Source: UBA6168 sp964643005 (GTDB lineage Bacteria; Bacteroidota; Bacteroidia; Chitinophagales; Saprospiraceae). From it: a stretch of 27,522 bases of DNA. The stretch lies in assembly GCA_964643005.1 (NCBI GenBank), contig CAZXQI010000045.1, positions 1 to 27,522 of the forward strand, given 5' to 3'. A model generated the notes under the pieces. It saw nothing but the letters and a program-made list of their open reading frames with translations, did not search any database and was not told the DNA's origin. A program made the position numbers and the translations under genes. Positions 1 to 8,028 of this stretch are shown piece by piece (position 1 is the first letter of the stretch; every line of letters starts with the position of its first letter).

Positions 1-2601
1 ACTTTTTTCGATTTTTTTATTTCAAAACAGCACAAAATAGTGCCTTCAGCTCCTATCGTCAATAAAGACGACCCCACTTTGATGTTCACCAATGCAGGGA
101 TGAACCAATTCAAAGACTTTTTTCTCGGTACTCAGATTCCGGAATTTCGCCGAGTTGCAGATACGCAAAAATGCCTAAGGGTGAGCGGCAAGCACAACGA
201 CCTGGAAGAAGTTGGTAGAGATAGCTACCATCATACCATGTTCGAAATGCTGGGCAACTGGTCTTTCGGTGATTACTTTAAAAAAGAAGCCATCGCCTGG
301 TCGTGGGAATTGCTGACAGAGGTGTTCAAACTCCCCAAAGATCGCCTCTACGCAACCGTTTTTGAAGGTAGCCCCGCCGAAGGTCTCGAGCCGGATGATG
401 AATCAAGAGGATTCTGGCGGCAACTTCTGCCAGACAATCAAATCATTAATGGCAGTAAAAAGGATAATTTTTGGGAAATGGGCGATACAGGTCCATGCGG
501 GCCTTGCACTGAGATCCACATTGACCTTCGACCTGACAAAGAGCGTGCCTCTCTCCCAGGCGAACAACTGGTCAATACCGACGACCCGCGGGTAATAGAA
601 ATCTGGAACAACGTCTTTATCCAATTCAATAGAAAAGCCGACGGCTCTCTCGAAGAATTGCCCGAAAAACACGTGGATACCGGCATGGGTTTCGAGCGCC
701 TCGCCATGGTCATTCAGGGCAAAACAGCCACCTATGATACCGACCTCTTTACCCCCATTCTCCAGTTTGTCGAAAACGAAAGCGGCATAAAATACACCGG
801 AAGCTACGCCTCCGGAGCCATGACCGATATCGCGATGCGCGTCGTGGCCGACCATATCAGAGCCATCAGCTTTGCCATTGCAGACGGACAACTTCCCAGC
901 AACACGGGAGCAGGATACGTCATCCGCAGAATCCTGCGCCGGGCTGTGCGCTATTACTATTCCTTCTTAAATATAAAGGAGCCTTTCCTCTGCCGGATTG
1001 TAGGACTGCTGGCGGACTCTTTCGCAGATACATTCCCCGAACTGAAAGCGCAACAGGAGCAGATAGCGAAAATCATTCAGGGAGAAGAAAAGGCATTCCT
1101 CCACACCCTCGAAATGGGGCTTTCCCGTTTTGCCGGCCTGGAAGTAAAAGACAAGATCATTGACGGAGCAGACGCCTTCGAACTCTACGACACTTTCGGC
1201 TTCCCCATTGACCTCACCCGCCTCATGGCGGAGGAAAAAGGCTGGAGCGTGGACGAAGCGGGCTTCGACAAGGCAATGCAGGCGCAAAAGGAACGCGCCA
1301 GAGCCGCAGCGGCCAAAGAAACCGGCGACTGGATCGTGCTGCGCCAGGGAGAAAACGTGGAATTTGTGGGCTACGATCAGCTCCAAGTCCCCAGCGCGCT
1401 GGCGCTCCGCTACCGGACGGTCAAAACAAAAAAAGGCAACCAGTACCAGGTCGTATTGGATTACACGCCCTTTTATGCGGAAAGCGGCGGGCAGCATGGA
1501 GACGTCGGCGCCTTAGACTTCGGGGGCGAGATAATCAGGGTTGTGGACACGGTGAAAGAAAACGACCTTTCCGTACACTTCCTCGAAAAACTGCCGCAGG
1601 ATTTGTCCGCGCAGGTAGTAGCGCGAGTGGACGCAGATAAGCGGCAGGCCACATCTAGCAATCACTCCGCCACCCACCTCATGCACGCCGCCCTCCATAA
1701 GATATTGGGAAATCACGCTTTGCAAAAAGGGCAGGACGTTGACGACCAGCGTTTGCGCTTCGACTTCTCTCATTTTCAGAAAGTTACGGATGAAGAACTC
1801 CGCAGCATTGAAGTCATGGTCAACGAATATATCCGCCGAAATATACCCCTCGAAGAAGACCGTCTCGTGCCCATAGAAGAAGCTAAAAAGATGGGCGCCA
1901 CGATGCTCTTCGGCGAAAAATACGGCAAGTTCGTGCGGGTCATCACCTTTGATAAAGACTTTAGTCGCGAGTTTTGCGGGGGCACCCACGTACAGGCTAC
2001 CGGCGAAATCGGCCTTTTCAAAATAATCAGCGAGAGTGCCGTGGCCGCCGGCATTCGCAGAATAGAAGCCGTGACCGCCGCCAACGCCGAGCGGTATTTC
2101 CTCTCTCAACTCGACCTGCTCAACGAAATCCGAAACATGCTGAAAGGCGCCCAGGATCCCGTCAAAGCGATCGCCGCCCTACAGGATGAATCGCGCAGCC
2201 TGAAAAAGCAGGTAGAAGAACTCGTCGCCGAACAGGTGCAGGCTTTCAAGGCTCAATTGAAGAGTCAGGTGTCGCAGGTCAAAGGTGTCAATTTCATCGC
2301 CGCCAGGCTCCCGCTTCAGGATGCAGGCGCTGCAAAAACACTGGCCTTCCAATTAGAAAATGAAATAAAAAACGCCTGCGTCGTCCTCGGAATCGAGGTA
2401 GAGGGAAAGCCGCAACTCATGGTAGCCGTCAGTCGGGAATTAACCGAAAACGGCAAAGGCCTTCACGCCGGAAATATCGTGCGGGAATTAGCCAAAGAAA
2501 TCCAGGGAGGAGGAGGCGGTCAGCCCTTCTTTGCATCGGCAGGCGGCAAAGATGCCGCCGGATTGGACAGGGCTATTTCTAAAGCTAAAGAACTGATTTA
2601 A
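1..2601 (+). CDS. alaS: Alanyl-tRNA synthetase, 5' end cut by window
   Basis: Charges tRNA-Ala with alanine in the cytoplasm and hydrolyses mischarged Ser/Gly-tRNA. The frame is open from base 1: upstream of the GTG at 40 it reads TFFDFFISKQHKI and runs straight into VPSAPIVNKDDPTLMFTNAG, the standard AlaRS N-terminus. The GTG is therefore internal and the true start lies just outside the window; only a few residues are missing. Numbering from that GTG, the class II catalytic core comes first. The editing domain shows its zinc motifs HxxxH at 542-546 and CGGTH at 646-650. A coiled linker near 690-750 leads to the C-terminal DHHA1-type domain with the glycine run GGGGGQP. The visible length of about 866 residues is normal. 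It converges on the SDR gene, with a hairpin between them. Identification is secure. Confidence 0.97.
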   Translation, partial: TFFDFFISKQHKIVPSAPIVNKDDPTLMFTNAGMNQFKDFFLGTQIPEFRRVADTQKCLRVSGKHNDLEEVGRDSYHHTMFEMLGNWSFGDYFKKEAIAWSWELLTEVFKLPKDRLYATVFEGSPAEGLEPDDESRGFWRQLLPDNQIINGSKKDNFWEMGDTGPCGPCTEIHIDLRPDKERASLPGEQLVNTDDPRVIEIWNNVFIQFNRKADGSLEELPEKHVDTGMGFERLAMVIQGKTATYDTDLFTPILQFVENESGIKYTGSYASGAMTDIAMRVVADHIRAISFAIADGQLPSNTGAGYVIRRILRRAVRYYYSFLNIKEPFLCRIVGLLADSFADTFPELKAQQEQIAKIIQGEEKAFLHTLEMGLSRFAGLEVKDKIIDGADAFELYDTFGFPIDLTRLMAEEKGWSVDEAGFDKAMQAQKERARAAAAKETGDWIVLRQGENVEFVGYDQLQVPSALALRYRTVKTKKGNQYQVVLDYTPFYAESGGQHGDVGALDFGGEIIRVVDTVKENDLSVHFLEKLPQDLSAQVVARVDADKRQATSSNHSATHLMHAALHKILGNHALQKGQDVDDQRLRFDFSHFQKVTDEELRSIEVMVNEYIRRNIPLEEDRLVPIEEAKKMGATMLFGEKYGKFVRVITFDKDFSREFCGGTHVQATGEIGLFKIISESAVAAGIRRIEAVTAANAERYFLSQLDLLNEIRNMLKGAQDPVKAIAALQDESRSLKKQVEELVAEQVQAFKAQLKSQVSQVKGVNFIAARLPLQDAGAAKTLAFQLENEIKNACVVLGIEVEGKPQLMVAVSRELTENGKGLHAGNIVRELAKEIQGGGGGQPFFASAGGKDAAGLDRAISKAKELI

Positions 2602-2622
2602 AGAACATTAGGGCTTCGGTCT

Positions 2623-2648
2623 CTGTCGGCGCAACGGAGCGCTGACAG
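2623..2648. terminator. Hairpin between convergent alaS and SDR genes
   Basis: CTGTCGGCGC (2623-2632) pairs with GCGCTGACAG (2639-2648) around a 6-base loop, giving a 10-bp stem with one G-T wobble. It lies in the 67-bp gap between two converging genes, where a shared transcription end is expected. No T-tract follows on either strand, so a classical intrinsic terminator is not proven. Confidence 0.4.
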
Positions 2649-2668
2649 GACTGATCTGCCACAGCCGT

Positions 2669-4159
2669 CTAACCTTTTGCAAGAGGCGACTTTTCCCGTT
2701 TGCGCTCATCGGGCTTTTTCAGTTCCTCGTCCACCTTCACTAAGTTGTTGATCATTCCATTGAAAATAAAGTAGTGCATGGGCAACATGGACAGCCAGTA
2801 AAGACGCCCCTTCAGGCCAATCGGGCGGTAAGTAGCCGTCTGGTGCAATTCCTGACGATCGCCCTTTCGCACGATCTTAAATTCTAACCAACCCTCTCCC
2901 GGCATCCGCATTTCGGAAAACAGCAGCAGTCGCCCTCCCTCGCGATCCGCTATGAGCACCCTCCAGAAATCGAGCGAGTCGCCGGCATTGATTTTATCTG
3001 CATTGGTGCGACCCCGGCGGAGACCTACGCCGCCGCCAATCCTATCAATATACCCCCTCGTTTTCCATAAAAAATCGGCGTAATACCAGCCCGTTCTGCC
3101 GCCGATATTCCAGACTTTATCCAGCACCTGCTCCACTTTGCCCGTGACGTCGCGTTTTTTAAAATCCTTGTTGCAGCCATAGGTCGGGACGGCGACATGC
3201 TCCATCAGTTCGGGAGTCGTGTCAAAGGAGCTGAACGCATCTCTCCAGCTACTGATAACGCTGTTTTGCTCGATACGCCTGAACGCCTCTTTCACCGCCG
3301 CCTGATAGGGAATCAGCTCTATGCCCAGATCCTGCGCTAAGGAATTATTGCGGCAAACGACGTGGACTTTCAGGCTCTCCACTAAATTGGCCGTGAGGCG
3401 GTAGGGCGTGGAGGAAATAAAAAATAGCCAGTAGGCCGAAATCTTTGGCGTCAGAATCGGCAGGGTATAAATATAGCGCTTCAAACCTCTCACTTCGGCA
3501 AACTGCAACAACATCTGTTTGTAGCTCAGTATCTCGGGGCCGCCGATATCAAAGTCTTTTCCGTAGGTATCTTCCCGCAGCATGACGCCCGTCAAAAACT
3601 GCATGACATTGCGCACGGACACGGGCTGGCAAAGGGTATCTAACCAGCGCGGAACTACCATCACCGGTACTTTTTCCACCATGTCCCGGATTATTTCAAA
3701 CGAGGCGCTACCGGAGCCGACGATAATGCCTGCCCTGAGAACCGTTACCGGCGCCCGTCCTGAATTGAGAATCTTCTCCACGTTAAAGCGGCTACTCAGG
3801 TGCTTAGACAGGTTCTCCTCATTGACGATAGCGCCGAGATAGACCACCTGCCGACAGCTCGTCTCTTCAATCAAATGGACAAAATTTCTGGCGGCAATCG
3901 CCTCGTTTTCGGAAAACGGCCCCTTGTGATTCAACGAGTGAATCAGGTAAAAAGCCACGTCAATATCTTTCGGAAAGGACTGATCCTCAACGGGATGCAG
4001 AAAATCAATTTCGATGATGTGGATGCGTCGGTGCAGGTGGTCGGCCCCAAAACGCTTCCGCTGACGGACGCAGCAATACAATTCGTGCTTTTGCTCGAGC
4101 AGAAAAGCTATCAGTCGCAAACCAATATAACCGTTGGCGCCGGTGATGAGGATTTTCAT
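2669..4159 (-). CDS. SDR-family NAD(P)-binding protein with C-terminal DUF2867
   Basis: An atypical short-chain dehydrogenase/epimerase-like protein of 496 residues; substrate unknown. The N-terminus MKILITGANGYIGLRL carries the Rossmann GxxGxxG motif at residues 7-13, and the N-terminal part reads as an NAD(P)-binding 'NmrA/SDR' domain up to about residue 270. From about residue 340 the pattern YYADFLWKTRGYID, GDSLDFWRVL and GWLEFKIV is typical of DUF2867, which is often fused to such SDR domains. An upstream in-frame start at 4219 exists. I prefer the ATG at 4157-4159 because the dinucleotide-binding strand of this family begins within the first few residues, and the extra 20 residues look like leader. 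It is divergent from the DUF4174 gene and shows no operon partner. Cofactor binding is likely; the reaction cannot be told from sequence. Confidence 0.85.
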   Translation of the reverse strand: MKILITGANGYIGLRLIAFLLEQKHELYCCVRQRKRFGADHLHRRIHIIEIDFLHPVEDQSFPKDIDVAFYLIHSLNHKGPFSENEAIAARNFVHLIEETSCRQVVYLGAIVNEENLSKHLSSRFNVEKILNSGRAPVTVLRAGIIVGSGSASFEIIRDMVEKVPVMVVPRWLDTLCQPVSVRNVMQFLTGVMLREDTYGKDFDIGGPEILSYKQMLLQFAEVRGLKRYIYTLPILTPKISAYWLFFISSTPYRLTANLVESLKVHVVCRNNSLAQDLGIELIPYQAAVKEAFRRIEQNSVISSWRDAFSSFDTTPELMEHVAVPTYGCNKDFKKRDVTGKVEQVLDKVWNIGGRTGWYYADFLWKTRGYIDRIGGGVGLRRGRTNADKINAGDSLDFWRVLIADREGGRLLLFSEMRMPGEGWLEFKIVRKGDRQELHQTATYRPIGLKGRLYWLSMLPMHYFIFNGMINNLVKVDEELKKPDERKREKSPLAKG

Positions 4160-4363
4160 ACGGGAGATACAGGTGTTTTGAAAAAAAGTTGAGTAGTTTC
4201 GTGGCTGATTTTTTTCCAAATCAATTTTCTTAAAAACCGATTCCGTTCACAAGAACCGCCCCGAAAGAAACTTTAAAGAACAGGTATCTTTTTTAATTTT
4301 AAAAGTCTCCTGCTAAAAAAATCTGCCGAACTGCCTTTGAACAAGCCCTATCTCTATCCAATT

Positions 4364-4735
4364 ATGAAATATTTAGCGTTGCTGCTCTTCCTCATCTCCC
4401 TCGCATTCTCCTCCCCTTCTCAGGCTCAAAATATTTGCAGGCTGCTGCTCTTCGCCGGCGACAGCGCCGACATCTCCCTCAAAACCCAGCGCTACTGGCT
4501 CCTGTCGGACTCCTCCGGCATAGAAAAACGCGACATCTGGATGGCCGTCTTCACCGATCCAAAAACCTTCCGCCGCATGTACGACTATCACAACGCCGCC
4601 TATCAGGGGTTCACCCTCGTTCTGTTGGGAAAAGACGGCGAAGAAAAACTGCGCTCCGACCAACCCGTCCCCACCAAAGAACTATTCCAAAGCCTGGATG
4701 CCGCCACCGAACCGCGCGTAGAGGCGCAGAATTAA
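4364..4735 (+). CDS. Secreted DUF4174 domain protein
   Basis: A small exported protein of 123 residues. From the ATG at 4364 it begins MKYLALLLFLISLAF and ends its leader at PSQAQ, a clear signal peptide. The remaining roughly 100 residues match the DUF4174 pattern: an opening RLLLFAG strand, the GIEKRDIW segment, and FTLVLLGKDGEEKLRSDQP near the end. DUF4174 proteins have a thioredoxin-like outline but no known activity, and no CxxC is present here. A TTG codon at 4337 would extend the frame by nine residues, but the ATG sits directly before the signal peptide and is preferred. It stands alone, divergent from the SDR gene and followed by a long non-coding stretch. Confidence 0.82.
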   Translation: MKYLALLLFLISLAFSSPSQAQNICRLLLFAGDSADISLKTQRYWLLSDSSGIEKRDIWMAVFTDPKTFRRMYDYHNAAYQGFTLVLLGKDGEEKLRSDQPVPTKELFQSLDAATEPRVEAQN

Positions 4736-4968
4736 TGGGCTACATCTCTCCTGCATTTCCCTCCGCATATTACCGCGCGCATCGTCTCTCATATTGCCCT
4801 CCGCATGTTCCATATTGCCTCTTTACGGGCAGGGTTCACCCCCGCTCTTCCTCTACGGATACATGCCAAAACCATCCCTCTATATAGCCCTGATTTATTC
4901 CTGCTATATTCATATCTTCGCCGTCTGATATCCAATTATATGGCATTAGATATTGCACATGTTTGTTT

Positions 4969-5068
4969 GGGGCTGCCGCATTTGGGGGGCAATCACATGG
5001 GGGCAACCACATTTGGGCGGCAATCACATGGGGGCTGCCGCATTTGGGGGCAACCACAAGGGTTGCCC
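4969..5068. repeat. Degenerate 15-16-bp tandem repeat ending in a hairpin
   Basis: About six units follow one another: GGGGCTGCCGCATTT, GGGGGGCAATCACAT, GGGGGCAACCACATTT, GGGCGGCAATCACAT, GGGGGCTGCCGCATTT and GGGGGCAACCACAA. The units vary around G(4-6)CAAYCACATTT, with GGCTGCCGCATTT as a second version. The last unit is the left arm of an 8-bp hairpin, GGGCAACC (5048-5055) with GGTTGCCC (5061-5068). Read as protein in any frame it gives low-complexity sequence, so it is non-coding. Confidence 0.75.
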
Positions 5069-5390
5069 GTACAATGCATGCTTGGGGATTTGTCAATCAA
5101 AATATGAAATAGTGGAAGAATCACAATCATGATATTATCGTGAATATAGTATGCGAAATAAACAATTCTGTAGCGTCATGTCAAATCATATTGCCAATAA
5201 CCCGCCTGAATGAAAGGTAGGGAAATTATAAAGGAGGGAGATATAGAGAGATATGAATTGAAGGGCAATTATCAGTATGATATATGAGGAGGGCGTTTAT
5301 TGATGGGGGTATTCCTGTATGTGGTATTGTATATGCGCCTGGCGTCTTTTTCGTAGCTGGGCGAATGCCCCCCCTACCCCATCGCAACAA

Positions 5391-5426
5391 AGGGCTGCCG
5401 AATAAAACCCGGCAGCTCTTTTTTAT
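5391..5426. terminator. Stem-loop terminator 3' of aminotransferase gene
   Basis: AGGGCTGCCG (5391-5400) pairs with CGGCAGCTCT (one G-T wobble) across a short A-rich loop, and six T's follow on the plus strand. For the minus-strand aminotransferase gene, which ends at 5453, the hairpin lies about 35 bp past the stop but is followed by only CTTTGTTG. The T-tract thus favours plus-strand termination, although the position suggests it serves the aminotransferase transcript; it may act in both directions. Confidence 0.5.
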
Positions 5427-5452
5427 AGGTGCAAAATATACAGGGCAATAGC

Positions 5453-6658
5453 TTATTTCAGTTGCTTCACGGCGGCTGCAATCCGCTGGATGGCCGTGCG
5501 GATATCCTTTTCCGAGGCGGCGTAGGAGATGCGGAAACACTGGGGCGCTCCAAAGGAATCGCCTCCTACCGTTGCGACGTGGGCGTTTAACAGCAGGAAT
5601 TCGCTGAAGTCGTCGCCGTTGCGGATGGTCATCTGACCGTCAGATTTCCCAAAGAAGTAGCTGATATCGGGGAAGACGTAAAAGGCGCCTTCGGGGCGGT
5701 TGACCTTAAATCCGGGGATTTCTTCGAGCAACTGTATCACTAAATCGCGACGCTTTCTGAAGGCGTCTCTCATGCGGAAGCTCGGTTCGAGACTGGCTTC
5801 GAGCGCATAAGCCGCGGCTTTCTGGCCGAAGGAGTTGGCGCCGGAAGTGAACTGCCCCTGCACCTTGGCGCAGGCGGACATGAGGTACTGGGGTCCTCCC
5901 ATGAAGCCGAGTCGCCAGCCGGTCATTGCGAAGCCTTTGGCGAAGCCGTTCACCGTCACTACGCGGCTTTTCAAAGCGGGAACCCTGCCGATACTGAAAT
6001 GCTTGTCCGTGAAGTTGATGTACTCGTAGATTTCGTCCGAAATCACGATAATCTGCTCGTGGGGCGCCACCACTTCGGCGATGGCTTCCAATTCAGCTTC
6101 GGTAAAAACCGAGCCGGTGGGATTGCAGGGAGATGAGAAAATAATGGCTTTGGTGCGCGGCGTGATAGCGGCTGCTACCTGCTCCGGCGTCACCTTATAA
6201 TCGCTCTCTATGTCGGCATAGACCTCCACGGGTACCGCGCCCGTCATCTTCACGATTTCAGAATAGGACACCCAATAGGGCGCAAACAAAATCACCTCGT
6301 CTCCAGGATCCAACAGCGCCATCGCTATATTGGCAATGCACTGCTTGGCGCCATTCGATACGACGATTTGATTGACAGCAAATTCGAGTTGGTTGTCTCT
6401 TTTGAACTTGTTGACGACGGCCTGCCGAAGTTCGGCGAGGCCCGGCACAGGGGTGTATTTGGTGTAACCCTCATCGAGCGCTTTTTTTGCGGCTTCTTTG
6501 ATGTGATCGGGCGTATCAAAGTCTGGTTCGCCGAGGCTGAGACTGATGACGTCAAAGCCTTTTGCTTTCAGATCCCGCCCCATTTGAGCCATCTTCAGCG
6601 TTGCGCTCTCGTGCATGCCGCTCACTAAGCGGGAAAGAGCAGGTGTGGTAACTTCCAT
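5453..6658 (-). CDS. aspC: PLP-dependent class I aminotransferase, aspartate aminotransferase type
   Basis: Transfers an amino group between aspartate (or a related amino acid) and 2-oxoglutarate in the cytoplasm, using pyridoxal phosphate. The 401-residue length is normal for the class I, subgroup Ib (thermophile-type) AATs. Visible hallmarks are SLGEPDFDTP near 41-50, the NPTG loop with N179, SDEIYEYI with D208 contacting the PLP pyridine nitrogen, the Schiff-base lysine K241 in FAKGFAMTGWRLG, and R248 in the GWR motif. The start ATG at 6656-6658 begins the usual N-terminal arm. It is a single gene with a perfect palindrome about 40 bp upstream. Substrate choice within the AAT/aromatic family cannot be fixed from sequence, so the symbol is tentative. 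Confidence 0.93.
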   Translation of the reverse strand: MEVTTPALSRLVSGMHESATLKMAQMGRDLKAKGFDVISLSLGEPDFDTPDHIKEAAKKALDEGYTKYTPVPGLAELRQAVVNKFKRDNQLEFAVNQIVVSNGAKQCIANIAMALLDPGDEVILFAPYWVSYSEIVKMTGAVPVEVYADIESDYKVTPEQVAAAITPRTKAIIFSSPCNPTGSVFTEAELEAIAEVVAPHEQIIVISDEIYEYINFTDKHFSIGRVPALKSRVVTVNGFAKGFAMTGWRLGFMGGPQYLMSACAKVQGQFTSGANSFGQKAAAYALEASLEPSFRMRDAFRKRRDLVIQLLEEIPGFKVNRPEGAFYVFPDISYFFGKSDGQMTIRNGDDFSEFLLLNAHVATVGGDSFGAPQCFRISYAASEKDIRTAIQRIAAAVKQLK

Positions 6659-6696
6659 AATGAGATATTTATTTTTTTATCTAAATTTTGAACTCG

Positions 6697-6716
6697 TCCT
6701 TTAAATATTTAAAGGA
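6697..6716. promoter_or_regulatory. Perfect 20-bp palindrome upstream of aminotransferase gene
   Basis: TCCTTTAAATATTTAAAGGA is its own reverse complement over all 20 bases. It lies 38 bp before the aminotransferase start codon, in an AT-rich stretch. Symmetry of this quality in the promoter region fits the binding site of a dimeric regulator. No regulator gene is adjacent, so the protein that might bind it is unknown. Confidence 0.45.
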
Positions 6717-6945
6717 TATTTTTTTGAAAAAGCTTTTCGCAATCCACTGAAAATCAGCGTGTAGGAATTTTAGTTTGGCGTTTAGGGTTAATCTGTTCTA
6801 TACGTTTCAGCTTCGGGGCGATGGTTTTGGGAGCGCGGTGTTTTTAGTCAAATAACCAAGCGAATAATGAAATTCAAATTTAGCAAAAACTTCAATCGAA
6901 AACACTCATTTCACTCCGGTAAAGCAATTGCTATAGAACTTTTTA

Positions 6946-7884
6946 TCAGATGCTTTCTTCGTCTTTCATAGAGTCCCAGAAATCGGAGTCAAGTTTTTTC
7001 AATTTAATTATTTGCTCCACCTGCATGCCTATTCCATAATCATAAATATATTCAGCCAGCTTATTACCATCTAATAAAACGAGGATTGTTCCGCCATGAA
7101 GATTTTCTACATAATCAATGGCATCTCTTGAGAAATATGACGTAGTTATAAAGACTCCTTTTTTTGATTGTGTTACAGCTAATGCTCCAACAAATTTTTG
7201 TAAATCAGGGCGAGAGATTGGATGGCTCGAATTATATCTTTTTGCCTGTATATAGACCCTCCCAAGCCCTAAAATGTCTTCTTTGATTACGCCGTCTATC
7301 CCGCCATCTCTTGATTTTTGAGTGACCGTTCCAGAGTCCTTGATTTCTCCTCCATACCCCATAGCCTGTAGTAATTTGATCACTAATTTCTCAAACTCAT
7401 CAGGTGTTTTGGAAAGTATAGTATTTATAACCTCATTATAAACAGACTCCTTTATGCTATCAAAAGAAGCATATAGCTTTTCCTGAGGGGTAAGTTCTGA
7501 CTTTGAATCATTTTCAATAATGAGTACATTATTGCCCACTTTATTTTCCTCTCTTTGCGATTTCCTCAATTCAATTTGTTCAGATACATATTCATTAATT
7601 TTTTCAGGCGTCTTTAATAATTCTAACCCCAGTTCGTTTATTTTATAAGCAGCTCTTCTCGGCTTATTAAGCAATCCTGCCATATTTAAATAGCTAAGCG
7701 CCCAAGATATTCTATCATAAAAAATATATGCGTTTCCAGAAGGATACTTTCGTTCCATTTCTTCCTCAGTTAAGTCAAATGCCTTAGCTAAAGGAATTTC
7801 AAGGTCCTTTAATCTCATCTCTCCCTTTTCTCTCAATAACTGTAAAATGGGGAGTCTGATATCATCATGCTTTGGTATAGACAT
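6946..7884 (-). CDS. mrr: Mrr-type restriction endonuclease (winged helix + Mrr_cat)
   Basis: Likely a type IV, modification-dependent DNA endonuclease of the Mrr family, 312 residues. Residues 5-95 form an Mrr_N winged-helix domain (LPILQLLREKGEMRLKDL, then YDRISWALSYLNMAGLL). A linker rich in charged residues follows to about 150. Residues 155-285 are the Mrr_cat nuclease fold of the PD-(D/E)xK class: E164 in FEKLV, D197 in DGGIDG, and Q213-x-K215 in YIQAKRYN, the QxK variant usual in this family. All catalytic positions are present. The gene is clearly richer in A and T than its neighbours and has an AGAAGGAT leader resembling a Shine-Dalgarno sequence, unusual beside the A-rich leaders here. 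No methylase or specificity gene is adjacent. Both points fit horizontal acquisition as a stand-alone defence gene. Confidence 0.9.
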   Translation of the reverse strand: MSIPKHDDIRLPILQLLREKGEMRLKDLEIPLAKAFDLTEEEMERKYPSGNAYIFYDRISWALSYLNMAGLLNKPRRAAYKINELGLELLKTPEKINEYVSEQIELRKSQREENKVGNNVLIIENDSKSELTPQEKLYASFDSIKESVYNEVINTILSKTPDEFEKLVIKLLQAMGYGGEIKDSGTVTQKSRDGGIDGVIKEDILGLGRVYIQAKRYNSSHPISRPDLQKFVGALAVTQSKKGVFITTSYFSRDAIDYVENLHGGTILVLLDGNKLAEYIYDYGIGMQVEQIIKLKKLDSDFWDSMKDEESI

Positions 7885-8028
7885 ATCTTTTTATCCTTCT
7901 AAAGATTTCCATGTTTCCCAATGCTCTCCACACTGAAAAACAAAAAAAACAATCCTCTTTAAAAGCAGGCAAAGCTACGATGAACGCCCGACATGCGGGC
8001 AGTTTTGAAGGCTTTAAAAGCGGTCGTT

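Larger units (their letters stand above)
4736..5452. other. 717-bp non-coding gap with repeats
   Basis: I find no convincing gene here. The first 100 bases contain recurring CATATT/GCAT words, 4969-5068 hold a degenerate tandem array, 5100-5330 is AT-rich and featureless, and a hairpin lies at 5391-5418. Open frames across it are low-complexity translations of the repeats without initiation signals. Confidence 0.6.

Noticed and set aside
40..42. GTG as the start of alanyl-tRNA synthetase
   Set aside because: The frame is open upstream to base 1 and encodes the conserved AlaRS N-terminal residues, so the gene is cut by the window edge.
4969..5068. CRISPR array
   Set aside because: Units of 15-16 bp are contiguous and degenerate with no unique spacers, and no cas genes are in the window.
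4805..5107. Open frames on both strands across the tandem repeat
   Set aside because: Their translations only reflect the G-rich repeat units, with no start signals or recognised domain.
7987..8003. GCCCG/CGGGC hairpin after the nucleoside phosphorylase gene as terminator
   Set aside because: Only five base pairs and no T-tract on the minus strand; too weak to list as a feature.
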